Below, one piece after another: positions 1-9,520 of a DNA stretch of 64,000 nt. The stretch is from Harmothoe impar (Eukaryota; Annelida; Polychaeta; Phyllodocida; Polynoidae). The DNA is taken from assembly GCA_947462335.1 (NCBI GenBank), contig OX381707.1, forward strand, positions 86,363,606 to 86,427,605, written 5' to 3'. A program made the position numbers and the translations under genes. Each line of letters opens with the position of its first letter. Position 1 is the first letter of the stretch. The notes below the pieces were generated by a model. It was not told the DNA's origin, ran no database searches, and saw only the letters and a list, made by a program, of their open reading frames with translations.

Positions 1-337
1 AATCATTTATTTCATCCCTCATACCAGTGTTACTGTATTGATTCACTAAATCATTTGCAAATCACCATTTATATGACACTGCACCAATAATATCTTCTGT
101 TTGTATTGACTAGGGTGGAGGATAAACCTACTTAGCCCTTGAAATTAACGCAATATTTGAACATGTAATTACCATCTGAAATTCTGTTATAATTTCTTCA
201 CATTTACAGTCTACAGCTATCACTCTGCAAAGAATGAAAATTATTAAAAAAGCTTAAGCTAATATTGTTCGACATGAATTTTAATATTATTTTAAATTGT
301 AAATTTTTTTTCCCCATTACTTTTAAACAATTTACAG
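1..337 (+). other. AT-rich non-coding flank, probable intron end
   Basis: There is no reading frame of note. The stretch is AT-rich and ends in a pyrimidine-rich tract followed by TTTACAG at 331-337, the form of a eukaryotic 3' splice site. The reading frame that follows is open back to 327 with no ATG before 372. The region may therefore be the tail of an intron whose upstream exon is outside the window. This is inferred from the splice-like sequence only. Confidence 0.4.
305..337 (+). promoter_or_regulatory. candidate 3' splice site before the repeat-protein ORF
   Basis: A T-rich tract (305-325) precedes ACAATTTACAG, with AG at 336-337. Sequence from 338 stays in frame with the large + strand ORF without a stop. 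If used, translation could begin in an upstream exon. If not, the first ATG is at 372, with A at -3 and G at +4, a good initiation context. Confidence 0.4.
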
Positions 338-371
338 TCCGCCTCTACGCTTGAAGCTGGGTAAATTGATA

Positions 372-3300
372 ATGGAACACAGACTTCAGAAACATGGTCA
401 GAAGGTCCAATGTACCACTACACCAGCTTCATCAGCTGACTTGGAAGCAGATGAAGACAGTGACATGGGTAACATTAGTTATGGTTCACCTGTAGAAAGT
501 GATTCTTCGGACTTGAGGCCTGTCATTGATCTGACACAATCCATCAAGATAGAACCAAATCAAGATGTGCCTTCCTCCAGGGAGGTTTTGAAAGAGGTTA
601 ACCAGTACACAGATGACCCCCAACAAATTAAAAGGTTATGGCGCATGTGGCATGACCATACTGAACATGAAGAAGGCAAACAAGCTGACACAGGTAACAC
701 CAATGACATGGACATCCCCACAGAGTCCTCCAACCTCAATGCCACTACCGCCAAAGAAGTGTTACAGCCTCAAGTGGGTGTTTACGTTCAAGAAGCAAGA
801 GACGTTGACACAGCCAACACCAACGACATGGACATCCCCACAGAGTCCTTCAACCTCGATGCGACTACCAAAGAAGAAGCCTTACAGCCTCAAGTGGCCG
901 TTGACGTTCAAGAAGCAAGACGGCTTGACACAGCCAACACCAACGACATGGAAACAGATGAGGACAGTGACATGGGTAACGTTAGCTATGGTTCACCAGT
1001 AGAAAGTGATTCTTCGGACTTGAGGCCTGTCATTGATCTGACACAATCCATCAAGATAGAACCAAATCAAGATGTGCCTTCCTCCAGGGAGGTTTTGAAA
1101 GAGGTAAACCAGTACACAGATGACCCCCAACAAATTAAAAGGTTATGGCGCATGTGGCATGACCATACTGAACATGAAGAAGGCAAACAAGCTGACACAG
1201 GTAACACCAACGACATGGACATCCCCACAGAGTCCTCCAACCTCAATGCCACTACGGCAGAAGAAGGGTTACAGCCTCAAGTGGCGGTTGACGTTCAAGA
1301 AGCAAGACACCCTGACACAGCCAACACCAACGAGATGGACGTCCCCACAGAGTCCTCGAACCTCGATGCGACTACGGCAGAAGAAGGGTTACAGCCTCAA
1401 GTGGCCGTTGACGTTCAAGAAGAAAGAGACGCTGACACAGCCAACACCAACGAGATGGACGTCCCCACAGAGTCCTCGAACCTCGATGCGACTACGGCAG
1501 AAGAAGGGTTACAGCCTCAAGTGGCCGTTGACGTTCAAGAAGCAAGACACGCTGACACAGCCAACACCAACGAGATGGACGTCCCCACAGAGTCCTCGAA
1601 CCTCGATGCGACTACGGCAGAAGAAGGGTTACAGCCTCAAGTGGCCGTTGACGTTCAAGAAGCAAGACACGCTGACACAGCCAACACCAACCACATGGAC
1701 ATCCCCACAGAGTCCTCGAACCTCGATGCCACTACCGCCGAAGAAGCGTTACAGCCTCAAGTGGCCGTTGACGTTCAAGAAGCAAGACACGCTGACACAG
1801 CCAACACCAACCACATGGACATCCCCACAGAGTCCTCGAACCTCGATGCCACTACCGCCGAAGAAGCGTTACAGCCTCAAGTGGCCGTTGACGTTCAAGA
1901 AGCAAGACACGCTGACACAGCCAACACCAACCACATGGACATCCCCACAGAGTCCTCGAACCTCGATGCCACTACCGCCGAAGAAGCGTTACAGCCTCAA
2001 GTGGCCGTTGACGTTCAAGAAGCAAGACACGCTGACACAGCCAACACCAACCACATGGACATCCCCACAGAGTCCTCGAACCTCGATGCCACTACCGCCG
2101 AAGAAGCGTTACAGCCTCAAGTGGCCGTTGACGTTCAAGAAGCAAGAGACGCTGACACAGCCAACACCAACGAGATGGACGTCCCCACAGAGTCCTCGAA
2201 CCTCGATGCGACTACGGCAGAAGAAGGGTTACAGCCTCAAGTGGCCGTTGACGTTCAAGAAGCAAGACACGCTGACACAGCCAACACCAACCACATGGAC
2301 ATCCCCACAGAGTCCTCGAACCTCGATGCCACTACCGCCGAAGAAGCGTTACAGCCTCAAGTGGCCGTTGACGTTCAAGAAGCAAGACACGCTGACACAG
2401 CCAACACCAACCACATGGACATCCCCACAGAGTCCTCGAACCTCGATGCCACTACCGCCGAAGAAGCGTTACAGCCTCAAGTGGCCGTTGACGTTCAAGA
2501 AGCAAGAGACGCTGACACAGCCAACACCAACCACATGGACATCCCCACAGAGTCCTCGAACCTCGATGCCACTACCGCCGAAGAAGCGTTACAGCCTCAA
2601 GTGGCCGTTGACGTTCAAGAAGCAAGAGACGCTGACACAGCCAACACCAACGAGATGGACGTCCCCACAGAGTCCTCGAACCTCGATGCGACTACGGCAG
2701 AAGAAGGGTTACAGCCTCAAGTGGCCGTTCACGTTCAAGAAGCAACAGACCCCGTTCTTGTTGAAGGGCGTACAGATCATGAAGAATTCTTCAGCATTGA
2801 AGAGTATACGGCACAATTTGTTGAATATTGTACAGATCCACAAGATGGAATATCCACTTCACCTGTACAAATGGATAACCTGCCAAATGTATTACATGAT
2901 GATATGGATACAGCATCTCTTACTATGCAGAACCCCTTACAAGCAAACAGTGATTTGGAAATCACCGTTTCCCCCTACAGTGGTACCTCTTCAGAGGAGG
3001 AGGAGGTGCAAGAATTCAATTTTAATCTATCATGCAGCCCATCTTCTTCCAGTAATGAAAGTGAGTCAACAGAGACCAGCCAATGTGCTTCCCAGTCTTC
3101 ACAGCAGGATGAGCTTCACACAGGGACACAAGTACAAGAGAATAATTGTGGGGTGATGAAGACAGAGTCGTTGGAGGTGGATGGTAGCAGCGCAGAAGAA
3201 AGGGTACTGGCTCAAGTGGGGGATAGCGTTGAAGAAGGAACAGACCTCGAGAGTGGCAACACCAACAACATGGAGACGTCTAGCCAAGTAGCAGACAATA

Positions 3301-5330
3301 CTGATGGGCTGGAGTCACCGGAAGTATTGGCACAGATCCCGACGGAGTCATTGGAGGTGGATGCTAGCAGGGCAGAAATAAAGTTACTGGCTGAAGTGGG
3401 GGATAGCGTTGAAGAAGCAACAGACCCCGAGAGCGCCAACACCAACAAGATGGAGACGTGTAGCCAAGTAGCAGACAATAGTGATGGGTTGCAGTCACCG
3501 GAAGTATCTCCACAGATCCCGACGGAGTCGTTGGAGGTGGATGCTAGCAGCCCAGAAAAAAGGTTACTGGGTGAAGTGGGGGATAGCGTTGAAGAAGCAA
3601 CAGACCCTGAGACAGGCAAGACCGACAAGATGGAGACGTCTAGCCAAGTAGCAGACAATAGTGATGGGTTGGAGTCACCGCAAGTATCGGCACAGATGCT
3701 GACGGAGTCGTTGGAGGTGGATGCTAGCAGCCCAGAAATAAAGTTACTGGCTGAAGTGGGGGATAGCGTTGAAGAAGCAACAGACCCCGAGAGCGCCAAC
3801 ACCAACAAGATGGAGACGTGTAGCCAAGTAGCAGACAATAGTGATGGGTTGCAGTCACCGGAAGTATCGCCACAGATCCCGACGGAGTCGTTGGAGGTGG
3901 ATGCTAGCAGCCCAGAAGAAAGGTTACTGGGTGAAGTGCGGGATAGCGTTGAAGAAGGAACAGACCCTGAGACAGGCAACACCGACAAGATGGAGACGTG
4001 TAGCCAAGTAGCAGACAATAGTGATGGGTTGGAGTCACCGGAAGTATCGGCACAGATCCCAACGGAGTCGTTGGAGGATGATGGTAGCAGGCCAGAAGAA
4101 GGGTTACTGGCTCAAGTGGCGGGTAGCTTTGAAGAAGCAACAGACCCTGAGAGCGCCAACACCAACAAGATGGACACATCTAGCCAACAACCACGCAATA
4201 GTGATGGGTTGCAGTCAACGGAAGTATTGGCACACATCCCAACGGAGTCGTTGGTGGATGGTAGCAGCGCAGAAGAAAGGTTACTGGGTGAAGTGGGGGA
4301 TAGCGTTGAAGAAGGAACAGACCCTGACACTGGCAAGACCGACAAGATGGAGACGTCTAGCCAAGTAGCAGACAAAAGTGATGGGTTGGAGTCACCGGAA
4401 GTATCGGCACAGATCCCAACGGAGTCGTTGCAGGATGATGGTAGCAGGCCAGAAGAAGGGTTACTGGCTGAAGTGGCGGGTAGCGTTGAAGAAGCAACAG
4501 ACCCTGAGAGCCCCAACACCAACAAGATGGACACATCTAGCCAACAACCAGTCAATAGTGATGGGTTGCAGTCAACGGAAGTATTGGCACACATCCCGAC
4601 GGAGTCGTTGGTGGATGGTAGCAGCGCAGAAGAAAGGTTACTGGGTGAAGTGGGGGATAGCGTTGAAGAAGGAACAGACCCTGAGACTGGCAACACCGAC
4701 AAGATGGAGACGTCTAGCCAAGTAGCAGACAAAAGTGATGGGTTGGAGTCACCAGAAGTATCGGCACAGATCCCAACGGAGTCGTTGGAGGTGGATGGTA
4801 GCAGGGCACAAGAAAGGTTACTGCCTCAAGTGGCGGGTAGGGTTGAAGAAGGAACAGACCCTGAGAGCCCCAACACCAACAAGATGGAGACGTCTAGCCA
4901 ACAAGCAGGCAATAGTGGTGGGTTGGAGTCACCGGAAGTATTGGCACAGATCCCGACGGAGTCGTTGGAGGTGGATGCTAGCAGCCCAGAAGAAGTGTTA
5001 CTCCCTCAAGTGTCAATTACCATTGTAGAAGGAACAGACCCTGAGAGTGGCAACACCAACAAGATGGAGACGTCTAGCCAAGTAGCAGACAATACTGATG
5101 GGTTGGAGTCACCGGAAGTATCGGGCAAGATCACGACGGAGTCGTTGGAGGTGGATGGTAGCAGCCCAGAAGAAGCGTTACTCCCTCAAGTGCCCGTTAG
5201 GGTTGAAGAAGCAACTCAGGGTGAATCCCCAAATACAGATGACAACAGTGCTGTAAAGTACACGGTATTTGTTTATGAAAATGAGGAGGACGTAACCTCT
5301 TCGGAAGAGTCTGTGTTTGAAAGGGCGTGA
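372..5330 (+). CDS. large acidic repeat protein, function unknown
   Basis: I do not recognise this protein (1652 residues from ATG 372; the frame is open back to 327). It has no membrane segment or enzymatic motif that I can see and is rich in D, E, S, T and N, so it is probably largely disordered. Order of parts: residues 1-170 with VIDLT (51-55) and IKIE (58-61) and a Trp-containing segment; a near-copy of these 169 residues; thirteen 40-residue repeats (about 272-793); a unique acidic linker (about 794-935); twelve 59-60-residue repeats (about 936-1620); a short tail. VIDLT fits a SUMO-interaction motif and IKIE fits the psi-K-x-E sumoylation consensus. It ends with TGA at 5328-5330, and the same frame continues into the transposase-like ORF. 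By position it resembles an accessory ORF of a transposon; a gag-like or DNA-organising role is only a guess. ATG 372 was chosen because the TTG at 351 is not a likely eukaryotic start. Confidence 0.7.
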   Translation: MEHRLQKHGQKVQCTTTPASSADLEADEDSDMGNISYGSPVESDSSDLRPVIDLTQSIKIEPNQDVPSSREVLKEVNQYTDDPQQIKRLWRMWHDHTEHEEGKQADTGNTNDMDIPTESSNLNATTAKEVLQPQVGVYVQEARDVDTANTNDMDIPTESFNLDATTKEEALQPQVAVDVQEARRLDTANTNDMETDEDSDMGNVSYGSPVESDSSDLRPVIDLTQSIKIEPNQDVPSSREVLKEVNQYTDDPQQIKRLWRMWHDHTEHEEGKQADTGNTNDMDIPTESSNLNATTAEEGLQPQVAVDVQEARHPDTANTNEMDVPTESSNLDATTAEEGLQPQVAVDVQEERDADTANTNEMDVPTESSNLDATTAEEGLQPQVAVDVQEARHADTANTNEMDVPTESSNLDATTAEEGLQPQVAVDVQEARHADTANTNHMDIPTESSNLDATTAEEALQPQVAVDVQEARHADTANTNHMDIPTESSNLDATTAEEALQPQVAVDVQEARHADTANTNHMDIPTESSNLDATTAEEALQPQVAVDVQEARHADTANTNHMDIPTESSNLDATTAEEALQPQVAVDVQEARDADTANTNEMDVPTESSNLDATTAEEGLQPQVAVDVQEARHADTANTNHMDIPTESSNLDATTAEEALQPQVAVDVQEARHADTANTNHMDIPTESSNLDATTAEEALQPQVAVDVQEARDADTANTNHMDIPTESSNLDATTAEEALQPQVAVDVQEARDADTANTNEMDVPTESSNLDATTAEEGLQPQVAVHVQEATDPVLVEGRTDHEEFFSIEEYTAQFVEYCTDPQDGISTSPVQMDNLPNVLHDDMDTASLTMQNPLQANSDLEITVSPYSGTSSEEEEVQEFNFNLSCSPSSSSNESESTETSQCASQSSQQDELHTGTQVQENNCGVMKTESLEVDGSSAEERVLAQVGDSVEEGTDLESGNTNNMETSSQVADNTDGLESPEVLAQIPTESLEVDASRAEIKLLAEVGDSVEEATDPESANTNKMETCSQVADNSDGLQSPEVSPQIPTESLEVDASSPEKRLLGEVGDSVEEATDPETGKTDKMETSSQVADNSDGLESPQVSAQMLTESLEVDASSPEIKLLAEVGDSVEEATDPESANTNKMETCSQVADNSDGLQSPEVSPQIPTESLEVDASSPEERLLGEVRDSVEEGTDPETGNTDKMETCSQVADNSDGLESPEVSAQIPTESLEDDGSRPEEGLLAQVAGSFEEATDPESANTNKMDTSSQQPRNSDGLQSTEVLAHIPTESLVDGSSAEERLLGEVGDSVEEGTDPDTGKTDKMETSSQVADKSDGLESPEVSAQIPTESLQDDGSRPEEGLLAEVAGSVEEATDPESPNTNKMDTSSQQPVNSDGLQSTEVLAHIPTESLVDGSSAEERLLGEVGDSVEEGTDPETGNTDKMETSSQVADKSDGLESPEVSAQIPTESLEVDGSRAQERLLPQVAGRVEEGTDPESPNTNKMETSSQQAGNSGGLESPEVLAQIPTESLEVDASSPEEVLLPQVSITIVEGTDPESGNTNKMETSSQVADNTDGLESPEVSGKITTESLEVDGSSPEEALLPQVPVRVEEATQGESPNTDDNSAVKYTVFVYENEEDVTSSEESVFERA
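522..554 (+). other. SUMO-interaction-like plus sumoylation-like motif pair, copy 1
   Basis: The peptide VIDLTQSIKIEP is encoded here. VIDLT fits the hydrophobic SIM core followed by an acidic context, and IKIE fits psi-K-x-E. The two sit six residues apart. Motif match only; both are short and can occur by chance. Confidence 0.45.
1029..1061 (+). other. SUMO-interaction-like plus sumoylation-like motif pair, copy 2
   Basis: Exact second copy of VIDLTQSIKIEP, brought by the 507-bp duplication (residues 220-230). The motif pair is unchanged although neighbouring codons differ. Confidence 0.45.
1184..2750 (+). repeat. 120-bp (40-residue) coding tandem array, about 13 units
   Basis: Consensus features are DTANTN, then MD(I/V)PTESSNLDATTAEE, then LQPQVAVDVQEAR. 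Units fall into two alleles: one with NEMDV and EEGLQ, the other with NHMDI and EEALQ. Each allele is almost identical at the nucleotide level, and they alternate in blocks (types after 1321: E,E,E,H,H,H,H,E,H,H,H,E). This indicates recent unequal exchange or gene conversion. A second + strand frame also stays open through the array, because 120 is a multiple of three. Confidence 0.95.
3160..5220 (+). repeat. 180-bp (60-residue) coding tandem array, 12 units
   Basis: Unit landmarks are TESLEVD(A/G)S, then LL(A/G)EVGDSVEEATDPE, then NTNKMETSSQVADNSDGL, then ESPEVSAQIP. Two units are 59 residues (TESLVDGSS). The order PTES-D-EE-L-V-V-E-T-NTN-M is the same as in the 40-residue array. The 60-residue unit therefore looks like the 40-residue unit with about 20 extra residues (SSQVADNSDGLESPEVSAQI) between NTNKM and PTES. 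These units are more diverged from each other than the 40-residue units are. Confidence 0.93.
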
Positions 5331-5333
5331 CGG
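5328..5333 (+). promoter_or_regulatory. candidate read-through stop: TGA CGG
   Basis: The acidic-repeat ORF ends with TGA (5328-5330) followed by CGG. The same frame then continues with no further stop through ATG 5352 into the transposase-like ORF, so one TGA is all that separates the two proteins. TGA followed by CGG or CTA is a recognised leaky-stop class in some RNA viruses and animal genes, usually helped by RNA structure downstream. Read-through here is an inference; re-initiation at ATG 5352, 21 nt downstream, is the alternative. Confidence 0.45.
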
Positions 5334-5351
5334 TATGAAGGATTGGGAAAA

Positions 5352-5584
5352 ATGGCTAACGTGAACAGTAGTTCCCAGCACATGACACACTCTACGGAAA
5401 GCCTCTGTCCAGAGTGGGTGGAGAACCCCGAACACCAAATTGATTTAGAGAAGATAGATTGTCGCGATTCTTCCGAAAGTAACAACAAAGTTGAAGATCC
5501 ACTACAATTACCGAGTTTAGACCTTTGCCCTGCATGGGTTGAGAATCCCTATATGAGTTTTGGTCCTACGGAAATTTATCAGAG

Positions 5585-5621
<37 letters not shown>

Positions 5622-8402
5622 CACCAAACACCATGCCCTGTGTGGGTAGAGAATGCCATACACGATTTTTTACTATCAGAATGTGAGACGTTGCCGTGTG
5701 ACGATAATTCCAGTGGATGTCCTACGTGGGTAGAACATGCGGAACACGACTATGACACAGAGAGTAGCCACTCCAATGACATATCCCATCATTGCGCACG
5801 ATGTCCTTCATGGGTAGAAAACCCCCAACACTACAGTGATACAGAGAGTAGCCACTCCAATGACATATCGCATCATTCCACAGGATGTCCTTCGTGGGTG
5901 GAAAACGCTGATCACAACGGTGATACTGACAGTACCAACTCGAATCAGATGTCAAATGACATCTGTGATGTGTGTCCCGTTTGGGTTGAGCACCCCCTTA
6001 GGGGTTCCTCCGACGAGGAGAAATCTTCCAGTTCAAAAGCATCCCCACTTTATGAAAACACAAATGATGAATCGGAAACCCAAGACGGTAACTTAGGTGA
6101 TGGAGAAGGTGCATGTGGTAGACCTGACAAAGAAGCTCTTAATGATGCACTATTTGCGCAGACTTTGGAGTTCCTGGAAGATGTTGGTGCCCCTGAACCT
6201 GAAGAACAAGTGAAGAAGGCAATACATCTGTTTGAAATAGTCAATCAAATAAAGTATTCTTCTTTAGAAGCGAAGAAGGACATGTTCAGCGAGCGGGTGG
6301 GTGCAGCGCGAGTAAGATACGCTCAAAAGGCAGCAATAGCGAAAGCTATACATCTTTCCCGTAAAGCAGTGTTCCCCAACAAGAAACCACCAAAGGAGGA
6401 GGGCTCTCGTCGACGCATGGCTGACTATAAGCGCCGTGCTGTCGACGAGTTCCTGAGACGGAGTGATAACAGCTACACCCTGCCGGATAAAAAGTACTAC
6501 CGGAAAGATCTGGGCGTCCCCATCGTTGCGCTAGTCGACTGCATGCGTAACCTACACCGCAAGTTCGTCGTGGAGACGGGCTTGGCGCTGTCCTTTGCTA
6601 CCTTCTGCAAAGCAAGGGACAAGCGCACCGTGAAGACTTCGGTCTTCCTTAAACGGTCGGTCTGCCTCTGCAAACCACACGCCAACATGGGGATGATGCT
6701 CGAGGCTGTGGACGGCTTGCCAAACCGCACCTCTGAGCTGGTACTTTTGTCCGACCAAGAAATAGACTCTGCCCTTGACAAAGTCCCGGAAGATATGGTC
6801 AAGTTCAAGATGTGGGACAAGGAGAAGAGGTGGTACGCAACGTCCGCAAACAAAAAGCCCCGGCCCGTATTTCACACCATTCTGTCGAAGCAGTGTATCA
6901 GCAAGAAGGACTTCATTACCAAATTCAAAATTGATTTAAAGACTTTTAGGGAACATCAGGCACGTGTCGAAGCTCAATATTCTGCAATTAAAGATCTAAA
7001 AGAAAACCTCCCAGAAAACCATGTTGTGTGCCAAATGGATTACGCCGAGAATTGGTGCACCTCCTTCCTTGCCGAGATCCAGTCAGCGTTTTTCGGGAAA
7101 GACCAGCTTACACTCCATCCAATGGTGCTGTATACCCGACTTCCTGAAAACCTACCTTCTGACCCCCAACCCGAAGACCCTAAGGTGAAACTGACTAACT
7201 TCAACTACGTTGGAGTTAGTAGTGTGAGAAACCACAAGTTCCCAACCACTTTTTCTTTCCTGTCTCTTCTCATTGTTAAAATCCGTCAAATACTCCCTTC
7301 CGTTGAACACCTCCATCTTGTCACGGACTCTCCATCATCCCAATATAGGAATCGCTTCGCCTGTGAAATGATGCGTAGGGCCGCTGCCATCTTCGGCATA
7401 CGCATCAGCTGGAACTGGCTGGAGGCGGGCCATGGGAAGGGGCCATGTGATGGGATTGGGGGGGCCATTAAAGGTATGGCGGATAGATCTGTGAAGTCCT
7501 GTGGTGCCATACAAACGGTCGACGAGTTCATCGAAGTGCTCCAACCACAAACAGTCAAGCTGACTCTGCTCAAAGGGGAGAAGGAGGTCATCGCTGCAAA
7601 TGAGGAGGAGATTTCCAAATGGAAAAGTGGGGATGTGCATGGTATCCTTTCAGCCCACCACGCCACTGTGTACAAGGACGAGCTCTATTTGCGGGAGACC
7701 TCTTGTTACAGGTCATGCTGCTTCAGGGACGATCTGAGACCGATGTGCCCGGAGTGGATCCTGTGCCCAAGACATGAACCTACTGCTCCCAAGAAGAAGA
7801 AGAAGAAGCCCCCTGCTGCTACAGACAAACCTGAAAGGCCCCAAATTCCATCAGGAGATGATGCAGAAGAGGAGAGTGACAGCGGGGAAGGACCATCACA
7901 CATCGAGCAGGTGGTGGGGTGTGACGACGCAGGAAGTGGGGAGGAACCGTTTTCGAGTGATGCAAACGAACAGTTGGACACTGTACATAACACTCACCGC
8001 ACCACCATCAAAAGGGAACGTCTCAGCCAAATGACTACGAGGTTTGCACTCAGGAAACAGCGAGAACGTGACGCGGCCAAAATAGTTTCACAAAATGAAA
8101 TACCAACATCTTCACAGGAGCAAGTGAATCTCCCTTCCACTTCAGGAATATCATATGACAGCGAGAGCGATGAGGATGAAGAGGAGAGCTGTCTGTCGGT
8201 TCCAAATGCGAGGGATAAGGCTTGTGACGACCGGATAGCTAGGGAGAGGAGGAAGGGTAATTTCGTCAACGAGTTGCTTGAAGACGGGGCGTTCACTTCT
8301 GGAGACGATTGGCCATTGGCTGACAATGTGACCCTCCAGCGATTCAAGGAATTGGGTCTACATCTCAACCGCGAGAAATCTCCTCCTGCAAACCAGGAAT
8401 GA
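5352..8402 (+). CDS. transposase-like protein with RNase H-fold core and CPxWVE repeats
   Basis: 1016 residues from ATG 5352 (A at -3, G at +4). Residues 19-214 carry seven CPxWVE(N/H) motifs (starting at 19, 59, 95, 123, 151, 179 and 208) and a run of 13 Asp (79-91). Residues 260-560 are basic and include a Cys/His cluster near CLCKPHAN (438-445). The core has CQMDYAENW (Asp563), LTLHPMVLY, VTDSPSSQYRNRF (Asp659) and EAGHGKGPCDGIGG (Glu691, Asp700). These match the order of a DDE/D RNase H-fold nuclease, and I recognise the core as one widespread in animal genomes as an uncharacterised, transposon-like family. The C-terminus repeats the motif once as CPEWILCPRH (799), then has a lysine run and acidic disordered tail. 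It probably acts in the nucleus on the flanking GTCTCTGACCGG repeats. I cannot assign a named transposase superfamily. The catalytic triad is inferred from spacing and motifs. Confidence 0.72.
5406..5990 (+). repeat. seven CPxWVE(N/H) peptide motifs, spacing 28-40 residues
   Basis: The motifs are CPEWVENPEH, CPAWVENPYM, CPVWVENAIH, CPTWVEHAEH, CPSWVENPQH, CPSWVENADH and CPVWVEHPLR. Most are followed by acidic, Ser-rich linkers with D(T)ESSHSND. The middle units are 28 residues apart and near-identical, while the first two spacings are 40 and 36. One Cys, one Trp and a trailing His per unit suggest a short binding motif, not a folded zinc finger. I know of no named domain with this pattern. 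Confidence 0.85.
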
Positions 8403-8579
8403 TCCTTTTGTGTAGATATATATATATCATGATTTTGGGGAAATGTCATTCACTGGGGGTGATTTTCCAGAGGGTGGGGTGTTTCAGTGGGTGTGCATTT
8501 AAGGCATTAAGTATTTGGGCATTTTGCTCCTATTGTGGGGTAGATAAAGGTTTACTGTTTATCCCGTTGACATATGGCA
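8403..8579 (+). other. 3' flank of the transposase-like gene
   Basis: Non-coding; begins with a short TATATATA tract and has a short spurious frame. No AATAAA is seen before the tandem array; the nearest is at about 8880, inside the array. Confidence 0.4.
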
Positions 8580-9520
8580 CCCACTCACATTTGGCAGCCC
8601 CTCAAATATGTGATTCCTTCACATACATAGTCATTGGGGCGACATGGAAACAGACGGTTTATGATTATTTGAGAGCCGTCTCTGACCGTTCATAGATAGA
8701 AAGAGACGTTTCATTATGAAGAGAAGAAATGCAAAAGTGTCTCTGACCCTTTATATATGTGATGCCGTCACATACATAGACATTAGGGCGACATGGAAAC
8801 AGACGGTGAATGATTATTTGTTAAATGGAGAACCGTCTCTGACCGTTTATAGATTGAAAGACACGTTTCATTATTGAGAGAATAAATGCAAAAGCGTGTC
8901 TGACCCTTGATATATGTGATGCCGTCACATACATACACATGGGGCGCACATTGAAACAGACGCTGCATGATTAATTGTTATGGAGAACCGTCTCTGACCG
9001 TTTATAGATTGAAAGACACATTTCATTACTAAGAGAAGAAATGCAAAAGCGTGTCTGACCCTTGATATATGTGATGCCGTCACATACATACACATGGGGC
9101 ACACATTGAAACAAACGGTGCATGATTATTTGTCATGGAGAACCGTCTCTGACCGTTTATAGATTGAAAGACACGTTTCATTATTAAGAGAAGAAATGCA
9201 GAAGCGTCTCTGACCCTTTATATATGTGATGCCGTCACATACATACACATGGGGCGCACATTGAAACAGACGCTGCATGATTATTTGTTATGAAGAACCG
9301 TCTCTGACCGTTTATAGTTTGAAACACACGTTTCATTATTAAGAGAAGAAATGCAGAAGCGTCTCTGACCCTTTATATATGTGAGGCCGTCACATACATA
9401 CACAGCGTTAATGATTTGTAAAAAAATGGAGAACCGTCTCTGAGCGTTTATAGATTGAAACACAACTTTAATTATTACAGAGGAATTGCAGAAGCGTCTG
9501 TGAGCCTTTAAATATCTCTA
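8580..9520 (+). repeat. ~155-bp tandem array carrying GTCTCTGACCG motifs
   Basis: Five to six units, with landmark CAGACGnTG at 8651, 8800, 8957, 9112 and 9267 (spacings 149, 157, 155, 155). Each has CCGTCTCTGACCGTTTATAG, a TTTCATTATTAAGAGAAGAAATGC block, GTGTCTGACCCTTxATATATG and CCGTCACATACATACACATG. The last unit is truncated and degenerate. Two GTCTCTGACC-like motifs per unit link the array to the inverted copies at 11,012-11,234. Confidence 0.9.

Larger units (their letters stand above)
449..1462 (+). repeat. 507-bp in-frame tandem duplication within the acidic repeat protein
   Basis: Sequence beginning ATGAAGACAGTGACATGGG at 451 recurs at 958 with a few substitutions, giving a period of 507 bp (169 codons). 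The unit contains the VIDLT/IKIE motif pair, the KRLWRMWHDHTEH segment and two to three of the 40-residue repeats. The high identity suggests a recent duplication that preserved the frame. Confidence 0.9.

Noticed and set aside
1120..3156. A second 678-codon + strand frame overlapping the acidic repeat protein (Thr/Pro/Lys-rich)
   Set aside because: It stays open because the 120-bp repeat is a multiple of three and happens to lack stops in that frame. It has no conserved motif, and the main frame carries the sensible acidic protein. Dual coding would need peptide evidence.
3212..4732. Minus strand frames of 206 and 268 codons within the 180-bp array
   Set aside because: Mirror frames of a tandem array whose period is a multiple of three; Ser/Leu-rich with no motif.
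5328..5330. TGA as a selenocysteine codon
   Set aside because: No Cys-aligned context and no recognisable SECIS-like signal; read-through or re-initiation is simpler.
6497..6875. Minus strand frames opposite the transposase-like gene
   Set aside because: No motif; the + strand frame has the recognisable protein.
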